DNA of 64,000 nt from Phylloscopus collybita (Eukaryota; Chordata; Aves; Passeriformes; Phylloscopidae). The translations under genes were made by a program, and so were the position numbers. Below, one piece after another: positions 16,642 to 31,600 of this stretch. The notes under the pieces were generated by a model. The model made no database searches and was not told the origin of the DNA. It saw only the letters and a list, made by a program, of their open reading frames with translations. The stretch is taken from the NCBI GenBank assembly GCA_027886175.1, contig JAJNNQ010000024.1, positions 4,572,001-4,636,000 of the forward strand. Direction: 5' to 3'. Position 1 is the stretch's first letter. Every line of letters starts with the position of its first letter.

Positions 16642-19600
16642 TTAATAAAATATTGTTACCAATATTTTATGATCCTATTTATAGAAACATCACAATTGCA
16701 AATGTACATGTGGGAAGAGATGGAGAGGATGCTGCAAGGCCAATGTGAGCTTCTGCACAGCCTGACTGCTCTGTGTTCACCTACATAAATTTTGTATTAT
16801 TAGGCAGACACCATTTATCTCAGTAGAACAATTGCTTCTGATAAGAATACTGTGAAGAGAGTATTAGATCTTTCCCTGAAATAGGATTTTATGGCCCTGT
16901 AATATGATTTTATGATTTGGGTAGGTTTGTAAAGGAAACAATATCTGAATGATATTTAAAAAAAAAGGTTTCAATCCTAAATTTATTTTCTGACTGGCAC
17001 ACTGGTCACCAGTTGCCCATTATGTGCTGCCAGGGGATGAATGCCAGCCCAGTATGAGAACCTTGTCTGCAAGCATTTCCAGTCATTTCAATTACAGCCA
17101 ATACATGATAATTGCAGTGATAGATTTTCCTAGGGAAGGGTTATTTCCTCACCTCAGACTGAAGAGGACGTTGCCATCGGGGTACACTCGGAGCATGATG
17201 TTCTCCACAGTTGTGTCATGGATGAAAGATCTTTTGGAGTGCACAAAAAACACGTCAGGAACCCAGATCTTCTTTATCAGCCGGCCGTCGAAAGTCATGC
17301 TTTTGTTCTTGTTGCTGCGGAATGAGAGTCTCTCATCCTTCCAGTAGTGTCTGAGGTACAAAGTCATCGTGAAGTCCTTGGTTCCAGTCAAAATAAAAAG
17401 AGAGACAATGCTTGTTTTAGTCAAGTGCAACAGAAAATGCTACAAATTGTTTAGGCAAAGGGTCAATTTCTTCCCTGAACGTTATCTGAAAGATCCTTAA
17501 TGAGAGGAATCAAGTGTCACTCATTGAGTTTGAATGTGAATATTGCTGAGATTTTGGTTCTTGGTCTTGTCCCTGGTGTCTGAGGCTCAGACTTCATTTA
17601 TTCTTAGATAAAACTACGTATTTCAGTGGTCTTCTGGACTGGGCCAGCTGTGCAGTAATAAAGAAGCTTTAAAACCAACCAAAGGTAAATGAAAAAAAAT
17701 GTTTCCTCTGGAAATCTTCATGAGCTTTTCCAAGAATGGACTATGGTTCCTTTAAAGGGACTGAGTTCTGCATGAGCATTCAGTCAATTTTTAAAAATCT
17801 GTACATTTTGTACAAATATTGTACAGGGGCTAAATTAGTACATTTATTAATTAAATACATCATAAAGAAACAATATGATGAATATCATAAGAGCAAGCAA
17901 TTAGATTTTACAACAATTACAATAACTACAATGATTTTAAATATAAAAGATTATTACCAATATTTTATGATCCTATTTATAGAAACATCACAATTGCAAA
18001 TGTACATGTGGGAAGAGATGGAGAGGATGCTGCAAGGCCAATGTGAGCTTCTGCACAGCCTGACTGCTCTGTGTTCACCTACATAAATTTTGTATTATTA
18101 GGCAGACACCATTTATCTCAGTAGGACAATTGCTTCTGATAAGAATACTGTGAAGAGAGTATTAGATCTTCTCCTGAAATACGATTTTATGGCCCTGTAA
18201 TATGATTTTATGATTTGGGTAGGTTTGTAAAGGAATTGATACTGACAATATTAGTGACAATTTGGGCTGAAGAATGAACAGCCTCCATTCCAGTACCACG
18301 GGCTCTAATTGCAGTGTCTCCTTCCCAGGACCGTTTCTGGAACTGATGTTTCTCTTTCCATTTGTTATGATCATAGCTCCATCCATGCCATAATTATGGA
18401 CTATTCAGATTTGCATAGGCAAAAGAAGCACAGGACATGAAGCCTCATCACACAATGTGCAGATTACTGAGAACTCCTGTGGAAGCCCAAGGTGTTTATG
18501 GAATAGCTGGAGTTTTCAAACCAGAGCACTGCCCACTCTGAGCTGTTCCCTGGCCCAGAGAGAAAAACAAGTCTTACTAATTTAAATGCATGCATCAGGG
18601 CAAGGAGGTGATCTTTAGGATTTGCTTTCTTTAACTACAGTATTGAGTACCATCCATCTGGATGTTCCTGAACCTCTTGTATTTTTAGTGAAATTCTTTA
18701 TTCCAGCTCCACTCACCATGTCAACTTCAGATATGCTGTCAATGCTCTCCACCTGCACATCAATGCCCACAGGTATTGGTGACCCTGCATGGGAACAGAA
18801 AGAGGGATGAGGAGCAAAAATCCCCATTTTTAAAGGGAAGACTGTGGAACACCAGCGACATGCAGAGAGCACTCCACCCCAGCATTTACTGCATTCTCTC
18901 CACTTGGGAACTCTAAGTGATAAAAGGCAACAAAGTAACACCTGGAGCTAAGCAGTTGTGAAAATAAGCACAAGACCTTCAATGATCTTTTTGCAGCCAG
19001 ACCAGTTGTCTTTGGCAGGGCAGTCTGGCCAGCAGTGGCAGTGTCCTTGTGATGCCACAGCTAATGAACCTCTGGGACTGCAATTCAGAACCACTACAGG
19101 AAAAAGCTGAGTAAATACACGAAATACATCAAAAATTGCAAAGCTTTCACACCCCTTCCAATGCTTATTCACAAAAAAGATAATTATTATAACTCTTACT
19201 ATCTTTAGATACTGAACTGTTTAAGGTTTGGTATAGATGTTTATGAAAAAGCATTGCTTGCTCACTACCTCACAAGGGAAAAGCTGCACACACACTAATC
19301 ATGTTCTGTGTTGTGTATTTACTGAGTGCATTTTTAGGATGAAGTTACTCCAAATCAATTAAAAATTACAGCCAAATACGAAATTATTTCCACTCTTTTC
19401 AGTGTGAAACATCTAGAATAAAGGATCTAATTCTACATGGTGTCATTCCACTAATTGATTAATCACTTCCTTACAGGGGAGGAAGAGAGGGGCATGCATA
19501 TATGCAAATACACACCACCACCCCAAGAATATTCTGCATTTGGCATGAAAATTGGTAGCAATTACTGTACATGGGATTCCAATCACTTTTGTCAAAAGCA

Positions 19601-22600
19601 GCCAGCTAAAATATGTTTAAAGTACACATTTCAAATAACCAGTTAAAAACATGAATACAAGGAAGTCTGAATAGCAACAACTTTTCTATCTTGTCTTTTT
19701 CTTGTCTTTTCCTTTTAGCCCTGTCAAGCCAAAATAGTCCAGGAACATCACTCTTGTGATAACCAGCTACAACATTGTGTCCCTTTTTGGAATTATCCTT
19801 AAAATAGCAGCCCTCAAGGATTACACAGCTGCCCTCAGTTCTTATCAGTAAAGATCTTGAACTATTTTAGAGGTATTTTTAAATCTGGCTCTGTAATCTC
19901 TTGATTTTAGTTGTCTTTTTGAAACGGGGAGTCTGTCCCTGCAGAGAACAGATGAAGATGCATTCTGTGTGGGAATGTGTTCAGACTCAGCAGGGCACAC
20001 CAGAGAATATTTAGGTGCTGACAAGAGCTGGACTCTTTGGCTCAGAAATCTTGTCTCTCTCTGAGGGGAATGCCTCCCTCAGCCTCTTAGCCAAAGCCCA
20101 AAATAAGTTTCAGGACTCTAGACAGCAAAGTTTATTATTAAAACACGAGGCAGCACTTTGGAAAATGCTGCTGCTTCTAGAGAATAGAGACAGCAAAAGA
20201 GAGCTGCCCCAGAGGCTGATGCACAAGAGTATCAATGAATATATTCAGCCAGACTCCTTCATGCAAAACAATTGAAGTTTTTATATCTCTCCTAAACTAG
20301 CTTTGCCCACTTCTTGCTTTGTCTTGAGCACAACACACAAAATAGTTTACTTACACAAGATACCAAACACTGGTACAAGAGTGCCTGGTTGTAATCTGAG
20401 TGGAGTCATCTTTTCTGTATTCCACTGAAATCTTGTAAACTAAACTTTGGGTTTAGCCAAAGTAGAAGTCATTGTGGAATTTATAGCTGATGTGAGCATT
20501 GTTCACAAAAGGCATTCACACATCATTTAAATGCAAACAACAGTTTATGTTGAATTATGTGGGTGGAACAGGAGGAGACTGGGACTGAGACTCTCAAGGT
20601 CAAGAAAGGTTTTGCCAGTTCCTGAGTCAAGAACAAATCTAAAGCAAATAAAGTTAAATGTCTCCCATCAACATTCTTCAGGCAAACAAGGAGCTACACA
20701 CAAATCATACCCCAGAATCAGACATCTGACTTTCTAAGCCATGTGTCACGTGTAGTGAGGAAAAGGCTTTTCTTAGTGACAGCTGCTCCGAGTGTGATGA
20801 TAGCAGTTCTAGTACTTTTTGAAATTTCAAAAATTACAGACAATTTCATACCCCCAAAAAACATTATTCCAGTGTGGGCAAAATTTCCACCAACAATTCA
20901 GCTCCTCTGGGCAGATACAAAGGAATTGATCACAGAACTAGAAATCAGTGGCAGCTTATGGTTATGTTGGTTGCATGCACACAAACCAAAGTGCCACTTA
21001 CCCATAAATACCCACAGAGACACTTGATTCTTTGAAAGGACAGCTTGTACTGCACTGGGAACTGCTATAAAAACATGCTGGTGGTGGCAGTGAACAGCAT
21101 AAAAGAAATCAAAACCTATGGCCAGGAGAAACACAGGGAACAGTTCTAAAGTGAACTGAATAAAAAGAGGAACGGTTACAATTAAATTAGTTCCTGGTTA
21201 GGTAGAAATGCAAGAACTGTGAAACAGACTGCTTGAGAAGAGATTCCTCTTCCCTGTCTGAAGAAAAAGACCTTACTCGTGATGCTTAGTGAGAAAACAC
21301 TGTCCAGTCTAGCATTCACCTCTGAGAATTATTAAAGCACAACCCCTACCCCAGCCCTGACCCATTACAAACAGATCAGAGCAGCAGCAAGTATTTCCTT
21401 TCTATTCTGACTCTACTTTGGCAACAAATGTAAGCAGATAATAAAGACAGTAAACACTGCACATAAATGCAGCCCTGACCACTTTGCTGTTTGATTTTCT
21501 CATCTGGAGCACTTCTATACTGTTGTCACTAACACACCCAACAAGATACCTGCTGGCCTCAGTCTGGTCTAATCCTTCGTGGTTTTTGGGAACATTTCTG
21601 TGGCTGATTAAAAATCAACTCCACTAGAAACAGGGATAATTAGCTATTGGGAACAGGCTGCTGGGAACTGTAATTTCTTCATCCCTTGGATTTGTTTTGT
21701 CACAAAACAAATGGGTTTTTTTAGAAAAGAAAAAAAATTGCAGTAAGATTTGAAAAGGTTCCTAAACCAGCCAAAATAGGAAAGCAATTTATCCACCTCT
21801 GTGTCTGCACCACAGCTTTCTCCCTGCTAGACTGAGAATTTCAATCTCTGGCTGACCATCAGACAACAGCATCAAATTCACTTTAAAAAAAAAAAAAAGC
21901 AACCAGAGCAAAGCTTTGTCTTTTATTTCCCAGTTTGACAAAACTGGGGATGGCAGAGAGGATTTTGTTATTAAATTGAGCAGCTTCAGTTGCTTCTGGA
22001 GGGTCACTACAAATCATTATTTTAGAGGGATTAGTGATTTTCACAATGGAGGCTCCACAGATTTTCAGGATAATTACTCCTCAGCAGAAAAAATCAGCAT
22101 TGTTTTCAGACAGGTTTATCTTCACACAAACCATTTCCAGGCTTTTATTTTAAAGGTTTAAGCAGAGCAAAAGAATTCCTTGATGAGCACGGAATTTCAT
22201 TAATAGATAGTACATCATGCAAATTCTGCAATACCCTTTTTAGAAGGGATATTATGTAAAAAAGGCTATCCTTTCAGCATTTTTAGGATCAATATCTACA
22301 GTTTAATGAATTCTATAATATTTTTATAATAGCCAGACCTTTGGGCACGCAGCAGATTGCACCTGAAGATTTATGGGATAAATGTTGAATTTAGAAACAA
22401 CTGTGCCCAGCTGGCTTTGTAAGGGTGTATGCTGGAAAAAAAAAAAAGGCAGTTCTAGAGAAAACTGCCAGTAGGACACAGAGACCAGAGGAGAATTAAG
22501 ATCTCTAGATGGAGGTCTTTGTTCTAAAAAAGGCCTGTGGGCCTGTAGAGGAAGAAAACTGGATAGAAATGTAAACAAGCTCAAGAGAGGTGAAGCTTTG

Positions 22601-25600
22601 TGGATTTATTTACTTTCTTCTGGCAATGACAGGTACAGGAGAAGTACTGGCAGGAGTATTTTCTTCTTGTTACTACCCCATTTCCTCTTACTTATGTAAG
22701 AAATGAAGGTGGTCTGGTATGAGCAGTAACAAGCTGTTGGAATGGAAGATTTAGCAACGTGAAAGAAAAAATCCAGAGGAAGACTATTAGAGGTCTTGCA
22801 AATAATCAAGATATTTCCCCTCCCCTCCTGTCCTGGACCCCCAGCTACTCCTTCCAGTAAGAGAGGATAAAAAGCCATTCCACTTTCATCCATGTGAGTC
22901 TTCACCACAGTGAGAAGACATTTTTCATCTTTCTGGGAGAGCTGTGGTGCGAAAAAAGAGAACAACTTAGTGGCAAAGTGCTGTTAGGATTGCAGCACTT
23001 TTTGAATGTACACTGGGCCATATTTTCTTTCCTTCCCCCTGCTTTTACCTTCATATGAATGTATATGTTACTAATTTATTTTGAAGAGAGAGGAAGCATA
23101 AAGGGGGAGTGATATAATGGGATTTCTGATCCTCTGAAAATTCAGAATTATGTTTATTGCAGATTGAGATGCAAATTTTCAGGAAAAGACTGCTACCTCT
23201 TGACCAGCTAAATGCTGTTAAATTATTTTCACAATTTCTAATACTTGCTTATGTTATTATCTTCTATAATGGTTGAAAAAGAAGAGGTCATCAATTTTAA
23301 AAATTTTAACACACTTGTAGCATAGGAAACTACAGGTCCTTAAGGCACAATGTAAAAGAAAAAACAATATATATACATATACCCACATACATGCATACAA
23401 CATCACGTGTTACTTCGACCAGTGCTTTGAAATAAGATAGTTCAGAAAATAAAAGTATATAGATAAATAGATGTATAATAGAAAAAAAAAAAAAAAAAAA
23501 AAAAAGTGGTTTTAAAGCACTTCTAAGGAATTGCTCTAAGACATCTCTCAACATGGACTTTTGGCTGCATTCATTTGGCTGAATGCAGGCTTCAGGTCTG
23601 AGGGCTGCATTGTGGCCCTCAGACCTGAGCTGTTACAAGTCAGGATATGCTGAGAAGTCCTGTTCATTGTCTGTGCTCACCCTTTCTTGCTGAGTTTAAA
23701 ACTTGGGGATGATCATTCCAAGAAGTGCTGGCAGCATAATTTCATTTCTTACTTCTTCTCCACTCCCAGCTGGAGCTGCCTTTTCACTTCCAAGCAAGAC
23801 CATGACATTACACAGAAGGCAACAATCAAGCAACAGCCACAACAAGGAATTTAGGAAAGGAAAAAAAAAAAAAAACCACCAACTTCCATCAACAACTCAA
23901 GAGCCTGGCTTAGGGAGTAAGTACAATGCAATAATGTCAAGTTTAGATTTCTAAAGTTTGGGTGTACTGAAATGTTGGTTTGCCTCACTTAACCTCACTG
24001 TATAATGAACTGCAAAGTAACATTTTTAAAGAGTAGGATCAGCTTGCCAGCAGCTTGCTGGGTTTGCTTCATCTCAGTGCTCTGTTTCTCTGGCTTTGAT
24101 CTCTAATCTGCTAATAAACAGACAATAGTAGACAAAAACAGACAATAAACAGACAAAATGTAGTCAGGACTACATTTTAAAATCTACCATCAGAGAGTCA
24201 AATTCTGATTGTGCAGCTGGAATGGCACTGCAATCAACAGAAGAATGTCAAAACACGCTCACATAAATGGCAGCAGAGTTGTGTTCATCTGGTCAAAAAA
24301 TGGATCTCTCCCCTCCACAATTATTTCCAGTAGCACTGCAGCTAGGAGCATCACTATCCAACAGTTCTATATTCATTTCCCCCAGGTTTTTACCTGTGCA
24401 GGTTTGCTCAGTTTACAAATCAAATTCAGCATGTTTTTCCTTTGTAACTTAAATAATACTAAAAACTCTGGGTCCTGTGGTTTGCTCACTTACATTGCAT
24501 GTATGGGGCTAGATGAAAGCAAACAAGGCAGACTTAGGTATAAGAGTTCCCTGAACTGAGGAATCTCCAGCAGGTTCCAGCTGCTGAATTTTCCAGCTGC
24601 TTTTTCTCTTAAACTGATGCAAAGGGTCATTGACCTTCTCAGGCAAAGGAGCACAGTGGAGCCAGATTAACAAAATCTGTCATTCCAACTCCCTGACATA
24701 CCCAGAAAACCACAATTGGGTAAATAGGAGAGGGGAAAAAAACCCCATCTCTCTTCTACAGGTAAAGAATAAATATTTATTTTTTCACCCAGTTGTTCTG
24801 ATCTGTTTTCTGTTGTTGCAAACTGATGCATTGTGCTGAGCTGAATAAATCATGTGATGTGCCACATGACAGATGCAAGCTCTTTATGAGTCACAGTACG
24901 GAGCTGCTTCATTAAATTTGATGAAAACAAACCCAAAATTTCACCTGTGTTAACTGCACAAAGTGCAGAAAGTGCTGAAAGTCTCGATGCAGTTCAGGGT
25001 TATGTTGTAACCGCTGTGGCAATGATTGTAGCAATGATGTCTCTAATTTCTCCCTCTCCTCTAGGTAAGTTTCCTTCTGCTGCACACTTAATCATCAGTT
25101 CTTCAGAGAAACCCACTCCCCATGTCTGCTGTCATAAAATAATCCTGAGGATGTTATTGAGATTCATGTTTCAGTAGAGACATTTGTCTTATGAACACTA
25201 AACCACTTCTTACTACTGCAACTCCACTGAAATCAATGGTAGAACAGGAATTCTGGAGGATAAATTTGGGATTGACACTCATTTCACTGTGACTTTTTTC
25301 ACTCTCTGCTGTAAAAATGCCAGTAGATCTGTTCTAGTCTAAGAGAGATTCACATTCCACATATGAAGAGAGTTCTGAAAATTTGGAAGTGCGTGAAGAA
25401 AAAGGTGCTTCCCATTGCCACTGTGGCATGTGGATGGCAGAGGAAAAGCAGAGCTGAGGCACTCTCCAGCTGATATTCTGAAAGGCAGGAGTACAGCTGA
25501 AATCACACCCAGGGCAATGTGATGAGTGAGAGGCCTGTTCAGTGAAGTCAGTGGAAAAACTACAGCTGGCTTCAAGAGGAGCTGAATGGGCTCTGTGAGG

Positions 25601-28600
25601 AGTCATCTACAAAAAAAAAATTAAAATAAAAAATAAAAGGACAAGGAGAAAAAGCCTGGGTGTAAAAAAGCCTCAGTGCCTGTGGAAAATTACGACTGCC
25701 AGAGCACAGGGTATGGTCTCAAAGCTGCTTTTATGTACATCAGTACCAGTATTGTTCCCTGGGATGATCCAGTGATAAAGGACATCCCAAACTGCTGTCT
25801 GCTTTCATGGAAATGCTACCTCCTTTCTGAGGTGACACTCTCAAAAATTCAAATTCCTTGCAAGATAACAAGAAGATGTCCAGATTAACAGATATTAAGA
25901 CAGGTATTAGGCAAGAGGTAATCTGAATTTCTGTTGCCAAGAAACAGACTATCTCAACTATTCAAAATCAGGCAAGGCTTTTGCTGTCTGACAAGACATC
26001 ATTTCTATGGTAACAAGAAACCCTTTCCCATTCTCCCAGTGCATCCAAGGATGCTTTCCTTACCCATTTTCCCTCTTGGCATGATCAGCAGGCTCCAGAT
26101 CCCAGCAGCTGGTGTCAACGAGAGCAGCTCCCCAGACCTCAGCTTGCCTCCCAAATCTGTGTTTGTCTACACAACCAATTATTGCTCCTCATATATTTTA
26201 TTTTGGCCTCATAATGCAGAGCAGTGCAGTCTATTTTCATGAATCATGCAAAGGGAACTGGTGAAGCAAAGGCTCAGACAAAGCTTATTATTGGGGCAGC
26301 TTTCTCATTTTCCCTTCCATGAAGGAGAGTCAAAATTGAATCCAAACTGTGAACATCCCATTGAATACTCCCTTGATCCAGATGCAATTTAGTTAAATGA
26401 ACAAATAATCATCATAGTGCTCAACAAGAGAGAAACAACACGATAATAACCTGAAGGACTGTGGGTAGTTTGGTTTGTTTGATTTTTTTTTTTTTTTAAT
26501 TTTGTACAGAGCAAACAGATTTAGGAACTGATGGATCATTTCAATCTCTCAAAACAAATCTGATGACTAAGTAATTTGCTAATTGCTGCTAGACTGTGCA
26601 GTTTACAGGGATACCTTAATCACTGTTCTCAAAGACCCTTATTCTAATACTATTTTTTACTTAGTTCTGTAAAGCAGACCATTTGAACAGTTTCTCCTAT
26701 TGATACACCAAAACACAGAGAAGCTCCCAGTCTTTGACTATTTCTGTATCTCTTCCTTCTTTATTTCCTGAAGCACAACAACAGAGGTGCACTGCCATTA
26801 AATCTGTTACTCCACTTGAAGTCACAAATTTCAAGTGAACTTCCAGAGGGAGGATAAACTCTTAAGCAGCACAGTGCAGGCAAGTGCTGCTTTGGAGGCA
26901 AGTGCTTACCTCCAAATCCAGGTCTCAGTGCAAAGTCGTGCTCCTCTATGTGAAGGAGTTGCTCAGTCTTAAGTGGTCGGACCTTCGTGCTGTCGAGTTT
27001 CCTCATTTTAATTTCTCGTTTGCTATGTTTAAAAAAAAAAAAAAAAAAAAAGTGAGGAACCATTTATTTCTTCTGCCCTGACATTCACAGTGCTAGTCCA
27101 ATGAAGTAGGGACCTGGAAATATGTGAAGGGTAACAACTGTGCTAATAAAGCTGGAAAAGGATATATTGGGAAAGGTTGGGAAATGAGGTATGAGGGTGC
27201 CCAGGTCCATGAAGGACACCAATTATTTATAAGAAGTCCCAGGAATAATTATTACATCCTCTTCTGCTCTCCACAGGGATTGTAGCTATCATTATACAAG
27301 AGAATAGAGCTGTTTGAAGTCATTATTCACATAAACACTTGCAAATCCAACTTGGAAATAACACCACATATCCATGGTTTAGCCATTTCATACATTATCC
27401 ATACTACAGCTGTACAGCTGTATTCTACATAGACAATTATTCCTTTTATTATTATAAACATGGGGGTTTTTTCCTAGGAGCTCAAATGAGTCAATTAATT
27501 TTTAGAAGGACTGAGAAAGGATGATCCTGGATCTAGGGACTTGCAGGGGGATTGGCTTTAAGGGGTAAGAGAGTAGGTTTAGATTGGGTATCAGGAAGAA
27601 ATTCTTTCCTGTGAGGGCAGTGAGGCCTGGCACAGGTTGCCCAGAGAAGCTGTGGATGCCCCATCCCTGGGAGTGTTCAAGGCCAGGTTGGATGAGATTT
27701 TGAGAAAGCTGGTCTAGTGGCAAGTGTCCCTGCCCACGGCAGGGGGGATTGGAATGAGATGATCTCATGATTTTATGTTCTATTGGAACACATTAGGAAC
27801 ACCTTTCTCACAGAAGTGTTCTCATGGTGAGAACAGTGAAACATTGGAATGTATTGCTTGGGCAGGTTTTGAGGCTCCTTTCACTCAGGCAGTTTTAGAA
27901 TAGGTCAGACATTTATTTGTAGGAATGACTTGAATACAGCTGCTTTGCCACAGGCAAGGGACTCTCCCTAGACACAATTTCTTTCATGCCTTCTGTGATT
28001 CTCTGGGACTTTGCTGCAAGCAACTCTAATTATTACTTTTGACTGAATGGTAGAAATGTCTTCTGAATATTGGCCTTGTAGTCAAACCCTGCTTAAAGCA
28101 AGGTATGGAATAACTTAGGATAAGGTGTATGCCTCTATTTACTTATTTTTCTCCTTCCCCCCCTCCTTTTTTTTCTTGATAAAGAAGCCCAAGAAATTAC
28201 TTTCATGTTACAGGAATGGTGAGGTAGCTGCTGGGCTACTCAGAATTGTTGGGCTTGAACAAATTCATTTACCTTCGTATTCTTGAATGTCTCTGGCAGT
28301 GCTTTCTGAATCAAATTACCAGGGCAATCAGAAGGCCCGTGAGGCATTTCAAATACTTCAGACTTTAGTTTTCTAAGTATGAAAATCATGTGGATGGTGA
28401 AATGAAAGCCCACGCTTCAGAGAATCAAAATCACCGCAGAGCAAGCCTGCATCAGGGTAGAATGGGCAGCAGAACTGAACAGCTGCAATGTTCTACATGA
28501 GGAAATTCTGCTGCTTGGGATCCTGGAGAGGAGAAAATGATGAATTATGTTCAGAATGCCATGGCACAGCTAATACAGTCGGGAAGCATGAGGTTATTTG

Positions 28601-31600
28601 TCATCTGATGTGCCAAGGAAAATGCCTGTTTGATGCTCCGAGGATTTCACTGGAAGAAGCAGGCTGGAACTGATTCATCCATTACAACTTCTCACTAGAA
28701 GGAAGTCTGTGACTGAGGAAGACTTTCCCTGGACAAGAGAGGCAAAATATAAGCTACCAGGGCAGGAATTTTCTTCTTAATAAGCCACTGGGAAGAGATC
28801 TTATGGGATTTTAAACCAAAAAGCTATTTGGAAGGAACGTGGCCTGCTAACTGCTCAAGGTAATGAGCTTAAGCATGCTGAACAGATTCTTGCACTCCTG
28901 CAAAATATTTGGAAACCTACAGAAGTAGCTATCATTCACTGCAGAGATCATCAAAAATGGAAAAGAGCCCCAGAACTGGGAAATCACTTTGCTGATGAAG
29001 CAGCAAGAGGGGTTGCAGCAAAGGGCATTCATGCAGTGGTACCACAGAAAGAAATAGATTTGTCAGAGTTTGCCCCAAAATACGTGATCAGAGGGATTGT
29101 ATTATTTTCTTAATTAATTTTCTTATTGCTGAGATGAAAGAAGGTGGGTTACCCTGGCATGACAGGTTGTAGTTCCACCCTTGCTCCTTTGAGAAATAGC
29201 CCAGCAAGAGCATGAGAGTACTCATGGGAGAAAAGAAAATCTTGTATAACATCTGAAGAAAGTAGTAATAGGGAGAAGAATGACTGATATCATACAATCT
29301 ATAACAAGCAAGTGAGAAACCTGTTGTAAAAACAACCCCAACATGAGCAAGAGAGTTGTGTTAGGGGTGACAAAGACACGAGATCTCCTGGGAAATTATC
29401 AACAAATAAATTTTGCTGAGAGGCCACACAAGGAAGGATGCAAATATATACTGGTACTGGTTGATACCTTCAGTGGATGGCCTGAAGCTTACCCATTGCA
29501 CCAACACAGCAAGGGAAGTAGTGACAGCTTTGCTCAATCATATAATTCCAAAGTTTGGGGTTCCTTTGGGAATGTCATCAGACAAAAGACCACATTTTGT
29601 TGTGACAGTAGTTGGGGAAGTTTAGAAGAAGAATCCTCCTTTAGAAGAAGGATTCTGGGACTTACCTGGGACATGCAGACACCATACAGGCCCCAGGCAA
29701 GCAGCAAAGCTGGACATACGAATGGAACCCTCAAAACCCAGATTTGTAAGATTTCTCAAGAGACATCCATGACAGGGGCTCAAGCCTTGCTCATTGCCTT
29801 GCTGAGAGGCCTCATACAGCCAAGGGGACAATATAAAGTCCCCAAGAGATATTATACAGCAGGCCATATCAAGTTCCACATGTCCTGGGGGAAATTCACA
29901 TGAAAGGTAAAACTGACTCACAAAAGTACTTAATGGCTGTGAGTTCCACTTTGCAGAAGCTCCAGAGATTGTTGTGCAACCCAAGCCAATAGCAATGGAC
30001 ACACCTGCCCATGCCTTCCAGCCTGGAGACTGGGTCTGTATCAAGTGATGGGGCAGTGACCCCTTGCAAGCCAAGTGGAAGGGTCTGTTCCAAGTTTTGC
30101 TCATCACCCTCACTGCAGTCAAGGTTGCTGGCAAAGGACTGTGGATCCACTACTCCAGAGTGAAGAGCAGAGTTTGTGCTCCCAAAACCATTAAGAAGAC
30201 AGAGACTGATACAAATCAGGAGGATGTGGTTTAAACTGCTTTGTACATGTCTGTTGTCTGCCCAACTGGTAACCATGATTTGCTCCATGATTTGCATAGG
30301 GCTGTAGTCCAAAATGTGTCCAAAACTCTTAGTAAGAACTATTGCTGGATCTGTATCCAGTTACCACCTCTAGATGGGGATGGTCACTGGCCATTGACTG
30401 GCATTTTCATGGAAGAGAAACGTAACAAAAGGTGGAAACCAATTAATACTACCCCTCTGTCCCCTATAGCCCTGAACAGCCTGATAGAATGTGGGAACTA
30501 TACGGTTCCCTGTGTGATTGTAAATGCCACAGGAAAGGCCATTCTTCCTTCATACTGTCATAAAACCAGTTTCAGAGAAATATCAGCCCAAAAGTTGAGG
30601 CCAAGATGCAATTGACAGGATGGAGACTCGCTCTGCCATTTGAGACAGGGTTGTATTCGATATGTGATGATAAAGCCTGGAAAGTCCTGCCCCTGAATGA
30701 AGATCTTGTGCCCTTGGGGCTGTGGTCCCAATTATAACGATCATTGATCATCTTGAAAAACCAAATGGGAGGAAGAAAAGATCTCTTAATCCCCTCACTG
30801 AGCCTCCCACACTTTTCCATAATACAGTCAGAACTCTCCTTCCCTCTTATGGAGTCGTGGAACTGGAGTGAGTGATTGTAAGCACCTCAGTTGTCATTGA
30901 ACACATTGAGCAGCATACTGCAAATGCAAGTTCAGCCTTACAGGAAGAAGTTTGTCCCATGCAGTTGTGCAGAACAGGATAGCTCTCAGTTTCATACTTG
31001 CCACACAGAGGTGTGTGTGCTATTGGCAATACCACTTGTTCTTATGTAAACCAATGTGGTAAAGTTAAGGATATGGATGAAGTCTGGAAGGGGACTCAAA
31101 TTTTACATGAAATAGCCTCCAGAAATGACACTTTGAAATTTGACCATATCTTCCACACCCTCACCTCATGGTTACTAAACTGGGCATGGATAAAAGAAAC
31201 GTTTATAATAGCTGTAATTACCATAGTAGTTATCATCTGTGTAATAGCCTGTGGGTTGGCTGGTTGTGTAAACTGGTACTGTGGGTAATGTAGAGACTAG
31301 ACAAAGTAGAGTCTTGTTAATCTCTAAAAGGAAAAAAAAAATGATGCCAAGATGATTTTTTGCCTTTTTTTTATATACCTTTTATATAACTTTTATGTAT
31401 CCTCAGTATTCTTACCATACACACTTGTAATTCCTTAAGTCTGATAACTCAGCATAGCCCTCATATTTTGTTAGGCCAGGAGACCAAACATCCTAAAGGT
31501 CTCATAGTACGGACAGTCCTACACTATCTTGAGAAACCAAGGCTCCTCTAGAACACACCCTGTAAACTAGAGATTTGACCCATCCAGGGGGAAATTCCTC

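Larger units (their letters stand above)
14670..17152 (-). other. GABRR3: GABRR3 intron 4
   Basis: This 2,483-bp intron contains an AAT microsatellite (16601-16640) and one copy of a 286-bp duplicated segment (16652-16937). The rest is AT-rich with nothing recognised. Confidence 0.75.

Noticed and set aside
16516..18086. Two open frames sharing an identical 44-residue C-terminus
   Set aside because: The shared end is due to the 286-bp intronic duplication. One copy also translates the AAT microsatellite as poly-Asn. Neither is a gene.
29100..29342. Possible separate insertion between the RNase H and integrase parts of the ERV
   Set aside because: Decayed integrase zinc-finger sequence in frame with the core (VIGRRMTDIIQSITSK) is detectable here, so it is simply degenerate pol.
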